Below, piece by piece: positions 27,856 to 37,959 of a stretch of DNA of 64,000 bases. Under the pieces are notes generated by a model, which was not told where the DNA came from, did no database searches, and was given only the letters and a program-made list of their open reading frames with translations. How positions within the stretch are numbered: position 1 is the first letter of the stretch; each line of letters begins with the position of its first letter. The DNA is from Chryseobacterium sp. ERMR1:04 (lineage in GTDB: Bacteria; Bacteroidota; Bacteroidia; Flavobacteriales; Weeksellaceae), in assembly GCF_001297705.1 (NCBI RefSeq), contig NZ_LIRF01000004.1, positions 496,001 to 560,000 on the forward strand. Reading direction: 5' to 3'. A program made the position numbers and the translations under genes.

Positions 27856-27945
27856 TCATTTTATTCTAAACCTCATCTTCATTTTTCTTTCGTGTTTTAA
27901 TCATTCTCATCAGGGATCAACAATTTTTTCTCAAAATCTATTTTC

Positions 27946-29496
27946 CTAATTAATGGCTGTAGCATAGACTGAACTTTCAGACCACGTTCCCCCAAAGCTT
28001 TTTATTACGGTACCTGCAGGCGTACTGTTTCCTCCTTTTTCGGTATTTCCAACAATATAACTATACTTCTTATCTGCACCCGTATTATTATTGATAAAAA
28101 TACTTCCCTGAAATACATCAAACTGCTGAGAAGATCCTGCAGATCCCGGTCCCCGTACTCGAAAGCTCATTAAAGTAGGTCCGCCATTCACGTTAGAAGA
28201 CTGTGCTCCGGCATCCCCAATAGCTAAGTTCTGTTCTGAAAATGTACTCCTCACAAACATCCAGTCATCATTATTTAAAGCTCCGGAAGTCTGTGCAAGC
28301 TGAGTAATGGTAATGATCCATTTACCGGGAGGTAATGTAATAAAACGCCCTGTATATTTTAGGGCTCCATCTTTCTGAAATGGAATATCCAATCCTATTG
28401 TTCCTGATTCGGTACCTCCAAGTATTACCGTAGTTGAAGGTGTTTTCCATTCTGCGGTACCATTAGTATCTGTAGCCATTAACACAGATCCAACTGTTAC
28501 AAGCCCCGCAGCATCCTGAAATCTTCTTGTACCAACCACATGAAGGTGAGCTTGTGGATCTATAGTCCCAATTCCCACATTTCCATCAGCCCTAATCACG
28601 ACGTCATTCAACTCTTGTGCAGCAGTAGGAGCACTATTTATATTATTATCTCTATTCCCATCTACATGCAACATTTGTTGAGGAGTAGCAGTTCCAAAAC
28701 CTACTCTTTGGTCAGCAGATACAAATACGCCAGGTCTTGCAGGATTGTAATCATTTTTACCAGGCTGAACAGATCCGATTGCCAAACCATCAAACCCGTA
28801 AATATTTCCATCTTCTGTATTATGTCTTAAATAGTATCCATAGTTTGTATCATTCTCACTGAATTTTAATTCACCTCCAGAGCCATCTTCATTAGCATTG
28901 GAATGAATTCTCAGTATCGGATTAGGAATAGAGCCTGTTTGCGAAGCAGGGCCTCCTACTCTCATTTCGCCGCCTAGAACCTGTAAACTAGAATTAGGGG
29001 CAATAGTTCCAATTCCTACCTTTTCATTTAAGGTGTCTACCGAAAATGTGTTACCACCTACCGAAAATCCATTTACCACTGAAGAATTAAAAGCTAAGGT
29101 ATTTGCCTCCTGCGTCACAACACGATCATCGGCAAGACTGCCATTAGCTGTATAAATATTGACGTCGGGAGAATTTCCTGTTTTAATTTTAATCCAAACA
29201 TTTCCATCAAAATAGTAATATCCCCTCTCATCGATATTTAAAGCAGTTCCTGTTTGCGTTCCGTTAGAAACGTTGGCAACAAAAACCATCGTAGAAACAG
29301 CAACTCCTGTCATCGACTGTGCTTTCTGCCTATCCACTCTTGGAATCAGTAATCCTTCTGGCGTACCAGAAGTTCCACTAGGACTTTGTGCAGTAATATC
29401 CAATGTAGCTGCAGGAGCAATAGTATTAATACCAACCTGTGCAAAATATACACTTCCTGTAAAAAAAGCTAAGAGTAAAGTAAACTTGTTTTCCAT
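27946..29496 (-). CDS. Secreted fibre-like surface protein 1 (GIGTxxP-repeat family)
   Basis: A 516-residue protein with a signal peptide (1-19) and the family N-terminal module: QVGINTIAPAATLDI, EGLLIPRVDRQKAQSM and GYYYFDGNVWIKI. A middle module has repeated VGIGTIAPNSSLQV-type motifs and GGELKFSENDTNYGYYLRH. The C-terminal module starts at LGGTESGTIGLDIPF and looks like a beta-sandwich. The repeated G-I-G-T-x-x-P-x-x-x-L-D/H-V motif recalls trimeric fibres of the tail-fibre type; adhesion or surface display is inferred. It is closest to the next gene (29851-31596). No copy of the shared GTA-repeat operator was found upstream, unlike several paralogs. Confidence 0.7.
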   Translation of the reverse strand: MENKFTLLLAFFTGSVYFAQVGINTIAPAATLDITAQSPSGTSGTPEGLLIPRVDRQKAQSMTGVAVSTMVFVANVSNGTQTGTALNIDERGYYYFDGNVWIKIKTGNSPDVNIYTANGSLADDRVVTQEANTLAFNSSVVNGFSVGGNTFSVDTLNEKVGIGTIAPNSSLQVLGGEMRVGGPASQTGSIPNPILRIHSNANEDGSGGELKFSENDTNYGYYLRHNTEDGNIYGFDGLAIGSVQPGKNDYNPARPGVFVSADQRVGFGTATPQQMLHVDGNRDNNINSAPTAAQELNDVVIRADGNVGIGTIDPQAHLHVVGTRRFQDAAGLVTVGSVLMATDTNGTAEWKTPSTTVILGGTESGTIGLDIPFQKDGALKYTGRFITLPPGKWIITITQLAQTSGALNNDDWMFVRSTFSEQNLAIGDAGAQSSNVNGGPTLMSFRVRGPGSAGSSQQFDVFQGSIFINNNTGADKKYSYIVGNTEKGGNSTPAGTVIKSFGGTWSESSVYATAIN

Positions 29497-29707
29497 TTTT
29501 TAAGTATTTGTTATATAAATTTTTAGGTATTGATTATGTTGATAGGTATCAAATTAACCTATCAATCTAAAATTAGCGAAAATATATCAAAAAACAACAT
29601 TATAAAACCATTAAAACGATAAGCGACCCCATTTTCTACAATACCTCGTTGAATGCAACATCTACTTTAGTTAATCCTGAATAGCAGGAATAGATTAGTT
29701 TTCACAA

Positions 29708-29740
29708 AAGAGTCACTCTACATTCCGTAAAGTGACTCTT
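29708..29740. terminator. Terminator between fibre genes 1 and 2
   Basis: AAGAGTCACTCTAC pairs with GTAAAGTGACTCTT around a 5-base loop, followed by a T run on the plus strand. It is nearly identical to the hairpin at 27827-27855, and the flanking AT-rich sequence is also similar. The remaining intergenic sequence (29497-29707 and 29741-29850) shows nothing else. Confidence 0.75.
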
Positions 29741-29850
29741 GTTTTTTTTCAACTGCATCTGAACCTACTTCATTTTTTTTGTGTTTTAATGATTCTAATT
29801 GAGGGAACAATTATTTTTTTTCAAAATCTGTGTTATGTATTATTTCCTTG

Positions 29851-31596
29851 TTAATTAATTGCCGTAGCATAGACTGAACTTTCAGACCATGTTCCTCCAA
29901 AGCTTTTTATTACTGTACCTGCAGGAGTATTACCGCCTCCTTTTACCGTACCTCCAACAATGTATCGATATGTTTTATTAGCATTCGTATTATTATTGAT
30001 AAAAATACTTCCCTGAAATACATCAAACTGTTGAGGAGACCCAGCACTTCCTGGTCCTTGTACTCGGAAACTCATTAAGCTAGGTCCGCCATTCACATTT
30101 GGAGACTGCACTCCCGCAGCACCCACAGCCAAATTCTGTTCAGAGAATGTACTTCTTACAAACATCCAATCATCAGCATTTAGATTTCCTGAAGTCTGTG
30201 CAAGCTGCGTAATGGTAACGATCCATTTTCCGGGAGGTAATGTAACAAAGCGTCCGGTATATTTCATCGTTCCGTCTGTTTGAAAAGGTATATCCACTCC
30301 TATAGTACCTGTTTCTGTTCCTCCAAGTGCAACTGTTGTTGCAGGTGATTTCCATTCTGCTGTACCATTTGTATCCGTTGCTGTCAGTACAGATCCTACC
30401 GCCACAGATCCCGTAGTTGCATTTTCAAATCTTCTTGTTCCGATTGTATGAAAATTAGCTTGTGGATTAACTGTTCCCACTCCCACTCTTCCGTTCTTAT
30501 TCAATGTCATCAATGCATTTCCATCCGTTGGAACTCCTACAAAAAGCTGCATTACATTTTGCGCAGCACCCAATCCGTAGAAATCATCTCCTGCCACATT
30601 GTTCCATATTGCTAACTTTTTCCCCTGAGATGTTCCTAAATCTAACTTATTGTTTGGATTAACAGTTCCAATTCCCATGTTTCCATTACTTCTGATTACC
30701 ACATCATTTGACTGCTGAGCATCTGTAGGTGTTGTATTGATATTATTATCTCTGCTTCCATCTACATGAAACATTTGCTGAGGGGTAGCAGTTCCCAACC
30801 CTACATTTTGACTATCTGAAATGAACACTCCCGGTCTAGCAGGACTATAATCATATTTCCCTGTCTGAGCAGCTCCTATCGCTAAACCATCATAGCCATA
30901 TTTAACTCCAGGATCTGTATTATGTCTTAAATAATATCCAAAATCCGAAGCATTTTCACTAAACCTCAACTCTCCTCCTGAACCGTCAGTATTGGCATTT
31001 GAATGAATTCTTAACACAGGATTTGCAATAGAACCTGTTTGTGAAGCAGGACCTCCCACTCTCATTTCTCCTCCTAAAACCTGTAATGTTGAGTTTGGCG
31101 CTGCAGTACCGATTCCTAATCTATTATTAGCCGCATCTACAGACAACGTAGTTCCATCAACCGAGAATCCATTTACCGCTGTAGAATTAAACGCTAATGT
31201 ATTGGCATCCTGCGTTACAATACGATTTTCAGTAAGGCTTCCGTTTTTATTGTAGATATTGGTATCAGCAGAGTTTCCTGTATTTATTTTAATCCAGGCT
31301 GATCCGTCAAAATAATAATATCCTACTGCATTGATATTAATGGCAGTTCCTGCTGCTGCTCCGGTAGCAATACTATTTACATAGATCATTGTAGAAGCTG
31401 TAACCCCAGTCATAGATTGCGCTTTTTGTCTGTCTACTCTTGGAACTAATAATCCTTCCGGACTTGTAGAGGTACCCGTTGCTGTTTTGGCAACAATATC
31501 TAGGGTAGCTTTGGGTGTTGATGTATTAAACCCAACTTGCGCTTGAGCAATACCAGCCACGCTAATGGCAAGTAGTAAAGTAATCCTGTTTTTCAT
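29851..31596 (-). CDS. Secreted fibre-like surface protein 2
   Basis: About 581 residues from the ATG at 31596 (MKNRITLLLA), which gives a clean signal peptide; the frame extends to 31608. It has the same module order as fibre protein 1, with one more middle repeat unit (NNKLDLGTSQGKKLAIWN ... NAQNVMQL-type region). The C-terminal module, LGGTETGTIGVDIPF onward, is nearly identical to that of fibre protein 1. It has its own promoter with the GTA-repeat operator at 31829-31873. The role is inferred to be a surface fibre or adhesin. Confidence 0.72.
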   Translation of the reverse strand: MKNRITLLLAISVAGIAQAQVGFNTSTPKATLDIVAKTATGTSTSPEGLLVPRVDRQKAQSMTGVTASTMIYVNSIATGAAAGTAININAVGYYYFDGSAWIKINTGNSADTNIYNKNGSLTENRIVTQDANTLAFNSTAVNGFSVDGTTLSVDAANNRLGIGTAAPNSTLQVLGGEMRVGGPASQTGSIANPVLRIHSNANTDGSGGELRFSENASDFGYYLRHNTDPGVKYGYDGLAIGAAQTGKYDYSPARPGVFISDSQNVGLGTATPQQMFHVDGSRDNNINTTPTDAQQSNDVVIRSNGNMGIGTVNPNNKLDLGTSQGKKLAIWNNVAGDDFYGLGAAQNVMQLFVGVPTDGNALMTLNKNGRVGVGTVNPQANFHTIGTRRFENATTGSVAVGSVLTATDTNGTAEWKSPATTVALGGTETGTIGVDIPFQTDGTMKYTGRFVTLPPGKWIVTITQLAQTSGNLNADDWMFVRSTFSEQNLAVGAAGVQSPNVNGGPSLMSFRVQGPGSAGSPQQFDVFQGSIFINNNTNANKTYRYIVGGTVKGGGNTPAGTVIKSFGGTWSESSVYATAIN

Positions 31597-31828
31597 TTGT
31601 CTTAGCATTTAGTGTTTGCTCCTGTGGCATTAAGAATCTATTGAAATTTTACACCAACCGTATTCTTTATGTTTAGGAGCTTTTTTTAAAGATCTTTATT
31701 GTTATTGTAATCTTAACAGACCTTTCGTTTTTATATTAAATTTGTATTTTGTATTATCACAGAATTCGGAAAAATATTAATCAAAATCTAACAACAGATT
31801 AAATTAATATTTACATTGAATCATGTTG

Positions 31829-31873
31829 CAAATGTAGAACCAATACACGATAAAATGAGTACTGCAATTCTAC
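31829..31873 (-). promoter_or_regulatory. Promoter with 11-bp-period GTA operator for fibre gene 2
   Basis: Read on the minus strand: GTAGAATTGCAGTAC (half-sites starting at 31873 and 31862, 11 bp apart), then the -7 element TACATTTG starting at 31836, exactly 26 bp after the proximal GTA. The same geometry recurs at 34278, 41419, 43634, 45464 and 48988. The leader to the start codon is about 230 bases. Confidence 0.65.
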
Positions 31874-32073
31874 CGCAATTTCATTAAATCTTAATTACCA
31901 GAATATTACACCCAACAAAGAAGTAGTCATGAAGTAAATAAAAAACAATTAAACCATCCATAAATAGTGGAGTTATTATTTAGAATAAATCAATTAAAAC
32001 AAATCAGGTTTAGTAAAAAATGTGACAATACGAACAATAGGATATTATGAGTCAAATGTCTTTTTTTCATATT

Positions 32074-33087
32074 TTATGTTCCTCCGATAATTTCAAAAAA
32101 ATAAGACATTACCTGCTGCGTATTGGACAGCGTGAGAGCCCCTGTTGATTGATTTAATCTGATAGATGAATTGCCCTGCATCACATTATCCCAGCCCACA
32201 GCGGTTGGAGTATTCACATTCAATGGTTTCGAATTTCCGCTACTCCCTTTTATATTGACATCAATAAAATGAATAGGATTTGAAGTTCCTGTACCTATTA
32301 CCGTAAAATCTCCATAAGTATAGGATCCCCCTATTCCATTATTTGAATTGCTGCTGTTATCCACATAACATACAAAACGCACTCTCGCAATGGTATTTGA
32401 AATGGGTAAAGATGCAATGGTGTAATTTTGCCCCGGTCGTAATCCACCTGAAACTGTAGTAGATCCCTTTGGCGCAGTTGTTAATAAACCGGTGGTAGGA
32501 TGTATGTAAATTGGGTTTGCAACTCTAACAGATGTTGGTCTATTAGCTGCAACTGTCTGACTGAATCCTAATGTTCCTTCCAGATCCAACGTTTGGGTAG
32601 GCGCTGAAGTTCCTATTCCTACTCTATTATTTTCTGCATCTATAGAAAATGTGGCTCCATCTACTGAAAACGCATTGTTCGTATTTGCTGTAAATGATAA
32701 TTTATTAGCCCCTTGGCTCAGTATACGGTTATCTGTAAGAACACCATCGGTAGTATACATTGTATGATCAGCGTTAATTTTTACCCAAGCGCCGCCATCA
32801 AAAGAATAATATCCTACTTCATCTATGTTGATGGTCGTTCCTATTTGTGTTCCGGTTGTTATATCATTTATATATAATAAAGTAGATACGGGTATCTGAG
32901 TCATAGATTGTGCTCTCTGCCTATCAACCCTTGGTATGAGCAGACCTTCTGCTAGCCCTGAAGTTCCGGTGGTATTTTTTGCATTGATATCGAAGGTTGC
33001 TTTTGGTTCAGTTATATTAACTCCAATTTGCGCAAAGGCAAAAGAATTAACCATAAGAAGCAAAAATGCATTAACTATATTATTCAT
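32074..33087 (-). CDS. Secreted fibre-like surface protein 4 (short type)
   Basis: A 337-residue protein with a signal peptide and the family N-terminal module (QIGVNITEPKATFDI, EGLLIPRVDRQRAQSM, GYYSFDGGAWVKI). After one GIGTSAPTQTLDLEG motif comes a C-terminal module (GLRPGQNYTIASLPI ... VRFVCYVDNSSN) shared only with the gene upstream. It lies 75 bases after that gene with no terminator or promoter between, so the two form an operon read from the operator near 34300. Confidence 0.7.
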   Translation of the reverse strand: MNNIVNAFLLLMVNSFAFAQIGVNITEPKATFDINAKNTTGTSGLAEGLLIPRVDRQRAQSMTQIPVSTLLYINDITTGTQIGTTINIDEVGYYSFDGGAWVKINADHTMYTTDGVLTDNRILSQGANKLSFTANTNNAFSVDGATFSIDAENNRVGIGTSAPTQTLDLEGTLGFSQTVAANRPTSVRVANPIYIHPTTGLLTTAPKGSTTVSGGLRPGQNYTIASLPISNTIARVRFVCYVDNSSNSNNGIGGSYTYGDFTVIGTGTSNPIHFIDVNIKGSSGNSKPLNVNTPTAVGWDNVMQGNSSIRLNQSTGALTLSNTQQVMSYFFEIIGGT

Positions 33088-33162
33088 TTTCTTTGTGTTG
33101 GATTATTGTGATTTCTGTATTTTTTAATTATTGATGGTAGGTCTGAATACCTTTCAATACGA

Positions 33163-34173
33163 TTAAGTTCCTCCAAGAGTGTCAAAAAAATACGTCATAG
33201 CATTGGTGGAATTTTGGATGGTAAACTCTCCCGTTGTCTGATTTAGATGTAATGAAGTCTGTCCCTGCGAATTATTATCCCAACTCATAGCTGTCGCTCC
33301 ATTAGTAATCAGCGTTTTAGGATTTCCTTCACTGTCTTTTATATTTACATCAATAAACTGTATGCGATTTCCCGTTCCAAAACCTATTATGGTAAAATCT
33401 CCATACGTATAAGCTTCAGGTTCATTGTTATCTGCAGTACTGCTATCATCTACATAGCAAACAAAGCGCACTCTTACGATTGTATTGGTATTTGGCAAAG
33501 TAGCAATGGTATAATTTTGTCCTGCTCTGTATCCTCCCGATGTTGTTGAAAATCCTTGTGGCGCGGTGGTAACCAATCCGCTTGTTGTATTTACATATAG
33601 AGGTCTGGCTGTACTTAATACCTGTGGTTTATTTTCCGCAGGAGTCTGGCTAATCCTTAATGTTCCCTCGATATCTAAATTCTGCGTGGGAGCTACTGTT
33701 CCTATTCCCACTCTGTCATTCGCTGCGTTGACAGAAAAAGTAGTTCCATCCACAGAAAACGCATTCACCGCAGCTCCTGTAAAGGCTAACGTTTTATCTC
33801 CCTGATCTACGATACGATTTCCTGTAAGAGCTCCATCCGAATTATAAATATTGGTATCTGAATCAACTTTCATCCAAAGGCTGCCATTGAAGTAATAATA
33901 GCCTGTCGCATCAATATTCACCGCCGTTCCGGCTAAAGTTCCGGTGCCAATATTATTTACATAAATCATGGTGGAAGTTTCTACCCCGGTCATAGACTGC
34001 GCCCTTTCTCTATCTACTCTTGGGATGAGCAATCCTTCCGGAGTTGTGAATGTTCCTACTGACTCTTTAGCATTAATATCCAATGTTGCCTTCGGCTCAG
34101 GCGTATTGATACCCACTTGCCCAAAAGTAAAACCTGAACATATGATGGCTAATAAAATAACATACTTATTCAT
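33163..34173 (-). CDS. Secreted fibre-like surface protein 3 (short type)
   Basis: A 336-residue protein, similar along its whole length to fibre protein 4. Signal peptide, N-terminal module (QVGINTPEPKATLDI, EGLLIPRVDRERAQSM, GYYYFNGSLWMKV), one GIGTVAPTQNLDIEG motif and the module GYRAGQNYTIATLPN ... VRFVCYVDDSST. First gene of a two-gene operon, with the GTA-repeat promoter 100-150 bases upstream and a divergent TPR/HTH regulator beyond it. Confidence 0.72.
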   Translation of the reverse strand: MNKYVILLAIICSGFTFGQVGINTPEPKATLDINAKESVGTFTTPEGLLIPRVDRERAQSMTGVETSTMIYVNNIGTGTLAGTAVNIDATGYYYFNGSLWMKVDSDTNIYNSDGALTGNRIVDQGDKTLAFTGAAVNAFSVDGTTFSVNAANDRVGIGTVAPTQNLDIEGTLRISQTPAENKPQVLSTARPLYVNTTSGLVTTAPQGFSTTSGGYRAGQNYTIATLPNTNTIVRVRFVCYVDDSSTADNNEPEAYTYGDFTIIGFGTGNRIQFIDVNIKDSEGNPKTLITNGATAMSWDNNSQGQTSLHLNQTTGEFTIQNSTNAMTYFFDTLGGT

Positions 34174-34277
34174 TTCGTACTGTTTAAATGTTGTTAATTG
34201 TGTTGATGTGTGTTTTTAGAATCGTACTCAGAAAACGTGTTTTTACTTTCTGATGGTTCTTAATAAATTTTTCACTG

Positions 34278-34325
34278 CAAATGTATTGCGGATAACAGAG
34301 ACAACTGCTACTACAACTCTACTAC
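34278..34325 (-). promoter_or_regulatory. Promoter with GTAGTAG direct repeat for fibre genes 3-4
   Basis: On the minus strand GTAGTAG begins at 34325 and again at 34314 (11 bp apart), and the -7 element TACATTTG begins at 34285. The second GTAGTAG is 29 bp from the -7 element; counted from its inner GTAG the distance is 26, as in the other copies. This lies in the divergent gap shared with the regulator at 34506. Confidence 0.72.
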
Positions 34326-34479
34326 AGAAACACAACTGTCTAAATATCAAACACAAGCAAAGACACCGTAGTAAGATTGATGTATAAAAAAGAGCTCATT
34401 TTTATGAATATTTTTTATCGAATTATTAAATTTAATTTACTTTTTACCGACTTTTCAACAAAGAGCTTTCCTAAATATG

Positions 34480-34487
34480 TATTTTTG
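34480..34487 (+). promoter_or_regulatory. Putative -7 element of the TPR/HTH regulator 1 promoter
   Basis: TATTTTTG matches TAnnTTTG and lies 18 bases before the chosen start at 34506, so the leader would be very short. A similar arrangement occurs for the regulators at 39838 and 42040. No GTA repeat accompanies it. Confidence 0.45.
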
Positions 34488-34505
34488 TTTACCATAAATA
34501 TGATG

Positions 34506-35921
34506 ATGTTCCAAAATAATTTTATAGTAAAAACATTTTATCTTCTCTCCATAGTATTGTTTTCACAATATCATTCTCAGACACATCCTTTATCAGAACT
34601 TGACACCATCACCCGCCAATACAAAAACACAGGTGATCTGGAAGGTGCCATGAAGTTTAATGTAAACGCCCTTAAAAAATATGAGGATGAAAAAAATGCT
34701 GAAGGCACCGTAAGAGCTCATATTAATATTGCCAATTTACTCTGTACACTCAACAGACATAAAGAAAGTTTGGAATACCTTGATAAGGCCGAAAAGGAAA
34801 TTAAAAAAACAAAAGATCCCATTCTAAGATCAAGATTATACAGTGAATATGGACGAAATTATGCGCTGCTGAAGCTACTGAAACAGTCTAATCTTATTTT
34901 CGACAAAGCCATTGGCTACGCCTGGAAAATCTCTAACCAAAAACAAAGAGATTATTATTTATATTATAATTATGCATGGAAATGGGATAATTTTGATAAT
35001 ATGAATGAGCTGGATTCTATGCATATGATGCAGAGAAAATGTTTAAAGATCTCCTCAGAACCATTACTGTTTGTGAAAATTGCAGATCAGTATGTATCCA
35101 GAAAAATACATCTTGATTCTGCCGAATTTTATCTTAACAAAGCCCTTCCATTAGCATCCACAGGAAAATATCCTATCCGACAAAAAGCAATGGCCCTACT
35201 CACATTCGGAAATCTGTATACCGAAAAGAAAGAATATGAAAAAGCACTGGATTATTACCTGCAATCGCTCGCTGTTTCTGAAAAAATGAAAAGCAGCTCA
35301 GACATACAAGAAGCTTATAAAGCTATTTCCAGAACATACAATTTCCTTGATAATAAAGAAAAATCGGTAGAATACTATACTAAATACTCCCTTTTAAGCG
35401 ATAAAATCGCTGGTGATGAAAAGAAAGCCCTCAATATTGCGGTTGAAAAATCTCTTCAGGAAAAAGAAGATGAAAAGAATAAATTCTATCTGATTATCTT
35501 AACGATTATCATCCTATTTTTAGGAATCGGTTATTTCATTCGAAAAAAATACATCCAGAAACATAAGGAAAGTGAAGAAATGATTGAAGAAAAATCTTTG
35601 GAAACCGATGAACTGAAAAAGAAAATCAATCTTTCTTTTGATGAGGTGGCACAATTAGCAAGAGATAATGATCCGTTTTTTGTAACCCGCTTTAAAGAAG
35701 TATATAAAGAATTTTATGACAGTTTAATCTCTCAACAGCCTAACCTTACAGATCATGATATTAAGATTTGTGCCTATCTGAGACTCGATATTTCAAGCAA
35801 AGAAATAGCACAATATGAAAATATCACCGTTCGCGCCGTGGAAACAAAGAAATATCGACTTAAAAAGAAACTCCAACTTTCTGCTGATACAGATTTAAAA
35901 AAATGGATTCTAGAAATCTAA
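34506..35921 (+). CDS. TPR / transmembrane / LuxR-like HTH regulator 1
   Basis: About 471 residues from 34506. The frame extends to 34377, but the start MFQNNFIVKTFYL aligns with MFQKKFRKVVYLL of the regulator at 42040 and gives a proper signal peptide. TPR units span about residues 40-300, a transmembrane helix lies near 325-345 (FYLIILTIIILFLGIGYF), then a coiled coil and a C-terminal HTH (LTDHDIKICAYLRLDISSKE, then ENITVRAVETKKYRLKKKL) of the LuxR/GerE type. A periplasmic TPR sensor joined to a cytoplasmic DNA-binding domain is inferred. It is divergent from fibre genes 3-4 and may control them. Confidence 0.8.
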   Translation: MFQNNFIVKTFYLLSIVLFSQYHSQTHPLSELDTITRQYKNTGDLEGAMKFNVNALKKYEDEKNAEGTVRAHINIANLLCTLNRHKESLEYLDKAEKEIKKTKDPILRSRLYSEYGRNYALLKLLKQSNLIFDKAIGYAWKISNQKQRDYYLYYNYAWKWDNFDNMNELDSMHMMQRKCLKISSEPLLFVKIADQYVSRKIHLDSAEFYLNKALPLASTGKYPIRQKAMALLTFGNLYTEKKEYEKALDYYLQSLAVSEKMKSSSDIQEAYKAISRTYNFLDNKEKSVEYYTKYSLLSDKIAGDEKKALNIAVEKSLQEKEDEKNKFYLIILTIIILFLGIGYFIRKKYIQKHKESEEMIEEKSLETDELKKKINLSFDEVAQLARDNDPFFVTRFKEVYKEFYDSLISQQPNLTDHDIKICAYLRLDISSKEIAQYENITVRAVETKKYRLKKKLQLSADTDLKKWILEI

Positions 35922-35929
35922 AAAATAGA

Positions 35930-36187
35930 TTAAGATTTTTTGTAAACTACATAACATATAAGAAGGCTGAGATTCATCAAGACAGAAAATGCATTCGAAA
36001 GAATAATGGGCCATTCATTTTTAAGGACACCATACCAAATCCATAATGAAACTCCGGTAATAAGCACCAAAAGCATTACCCATGAAAGATCATCTACATT
36101 TTTCTCTCTCAAAACTTTTATCAGTTGAGGAATCATAGCAACGGAAGTAAGCACTCCTGCAACAATACCTAAAACGTTTTCATTCAT
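35930..36187 (-). CDS. SemiSWEET family transporter
   Basis: An 85-residue protein with three transmembrane helices (about 5-22, 37-55 and 61-81) and the family PQ-loop motif in VAMIPQLIKVLREKN, followed by LSWVMLLVLITGVSLWIWYG. SemiSWEETs dimerise to carry sugars across the inner membrane. The length is typical. It is convergent with regulator 1, with only 8 bases between, and has no clear link to the fibre genes around it. Confidence 0.85.
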   Translation of the reverse strand: MNENVLGIVAGVLTSVAMIPQLIKVLREKNVDDLSWVMLLVLITGVSLWIWYGVLKNEWPIILSNAFSVLMNLSLLICYVVYKKS

Positions 36188-36246
36188 GGCTTTAAATTCT
36201 AGCTTGAAGGTACATATTTCGCATGTATTTATTACAGTTTGTGGTA

Positions 36247-37959
36247 TTATTTTATTGAATTCAAGAAAGCACTAAGGTCTGTTTCTTTATCCAATCCTAT
36301 TTTATATTTTAGTTTAGTTTTATACACGCGAACACTTCCCGGTCTAATATTTTCGAGTAAAGACACTTCTTTTGAAGACAAGTTTAGCCTGAAATAAACA
36401 CATAATTTCAATTCAGATTCAGTTAAAAAAGTAAATCTTTCAGCAAGCTTTTTCATAAATTCTTTTGTCTCCCCAGAGCTTTCATCAATAAAGTCATGAT
36501 TTTTTTGATCTATCTGAAGTAGATTATTTGTTTGAAAAAAGAGATCTTTCAGCGTATCTTCCGGGTTTGCATTTTTAGATTTTTTCATTTTTTTCAGATT
36601 TTCCAAAAATGCTTTTTCCGTCTCAATCTTCAAATTAAGGTTAAGGTGAAGATTTTTAATTTTACCTTTCTGAAGCTGTATATCTTTTTCAAGATTTTCT
36701 TTACTGTTTTCAAGAATGCTGTTTTGTATTTCCAACAGCTCTCTTTCCAGTTTATTTTTTTTTCTTATTTGCAAAATGGTTCGTATACAAACCAAGATGA
36801 CAAAAACCACCAACACAACAAGCAACACATTCTTTTTTCTGTGTTCTGAAATTTTATAGTCATATTCTTGGTTAATATTTTTGAGTATATAGCCATTCAA
36901 TATATCCGAAACACTATCTAAATCTCTAACTGTATCTTCTTGATTCTTTTTAGTCATTTTTAAAAGCTCAGCAGATTGCAATTCAATACCTCGCAAATCA
37001 CCATTCTTAATGTAATAATCCAGTAAAAATTCACAAACCTCAATCTTATAGCTCAAATCGGTCATTTTAGGAACAATCGTTACAAGGAGGTCAACTAGTT
37101 TTTTTTCTTTATCCTGCTGATTTGTAATACGGTACAATTTAAATAACTCATCTGCATTACGAGCAATATCCAAAATATATTTATCTGTTTTTTTATAAAA
37201 CTCAAGCTCCTCTGTTAAAAACTTTTCTGCTAATTGATATTCCTTTTTATTTAAATAATAGGCTCCTAAATTCCCTTTCATTAGATACAAGAAAGCAGTT
37301 TCCTGTTCATTCAGGTTATTCTTTTTTTGTAAAATTTGAATTGCATACTGAGTTTGTTTAATGCTTAAATCTAAGCTTCCCATCATAGAATCACACAAAG
37401 CAAAATTATTATACATAGATGCAATATGCAAAATATCTTCCTTACTAAAAGTATTTAATGCTTTTTTGAAATAGAGTTTCGCCTGAGAATAATTTTTCTG
37501 ACTATAATACCATTTACCTTTTAAATGATATAGATGAGGTAAAAAAAGTTTTTTTTCAGATCTATCTTCTATATATATAGCTCTATTTAAAAACTGTAAA
37601 GATAGTTTTGGAGATGTTTCTTGAAATTCAAGCGCTAAGTAAAAATTACAAGCAGTGGTTATATATTTATATTCTTTATTATTAATTCGTAATAATTCGT
37701 AAATAAGCGATATCCTTTTTGATCTATCCTCTAAATACAAAAACTGCTCTATGTATTTACTGCTTATAAGATATTTTAAGTCCTGAGTTTCTTTGTATTT
37801 CTCATTTTCCTTAAGATATAAACTATGAATCTTATTTTTATCATTCTGAGTCGCAGTATACTCTTTGTCAAGTATATAAAAGTAATCATCTTCAACCTTA
37901 GAATGGCAGGAAGACAAAAATAAAAAGGATACCAGAGTAAATATTATAACGCGATACAT
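36247..37959 (-). CDS. TPR / transmembrane / LuxR-like HTH regulator 2 (lipoprotein-type signal)
   Basis: A 570-residue protein, longer than the other three. The signal ends in LSSC (Cys about residue 18), which suggests a lipid anchor or a cleaved signal. TPR repeats span about 90-330. A transmembrane helix near 375-393 (VLLVVLVVFVILVCIRTI) is followed by a strong coiled coil (395-470) and a C-terminal HTH (LTESELKLCVYFRLNLSSKE, then RPGSVRVYKTKLKYKIGL). It belongs to the same class as regulators 1, 3 and 4 but is the most diverged. Its target is unknown. Confidence 0.75.
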   Translation of the reverse strand: MYRVIIFTLVSFLFLSSCHSKVEDDYFYILDKEYTATQNDKNKIHSLYLKENEKYKETQDLKYLISSKYIEQFLYLEDRSKRISLIYELLRINNKEYKYITTACNFYLALEFQETSPKLSLQFLNRAIYIEDRSEKKLFLPHLYHLKGKWYYSQKNYSQAKLYFKKALNTFSKEDILHIASMYNNFALCDSMMGSLDLSIKQTQYAIQILQKKNNLNEQETAFLYLMKGNLGAYYLNKKEYQLAEKFLTEELEFYKKTDKYILDIARNADELFKLYRITNQQDKEKKLVDLLVTIVPKMTDLSYKIEVCEFLLDYYIKNGDLRGIELQSAELLKMTKKNQEDTVRDLDSVSDILNGYILKNINQEYDYKISEHRKKNVLLVVLVVFVILVCIRTILQIRKKNKLERELLEIQNSILENSKENLEKDIQLQKGKIKNLHLNLNLKIETEKAFLENLKKMKKSKNANPEDTLKDLFFQTNNLLQIDQKNHDFIDESSGETKEFMKKLAERFTFLTESELKLCVYFRLNLSSKEVSLLENIRPGSVRVYKTKLKYKIGLDKETDLSAFLNSIK

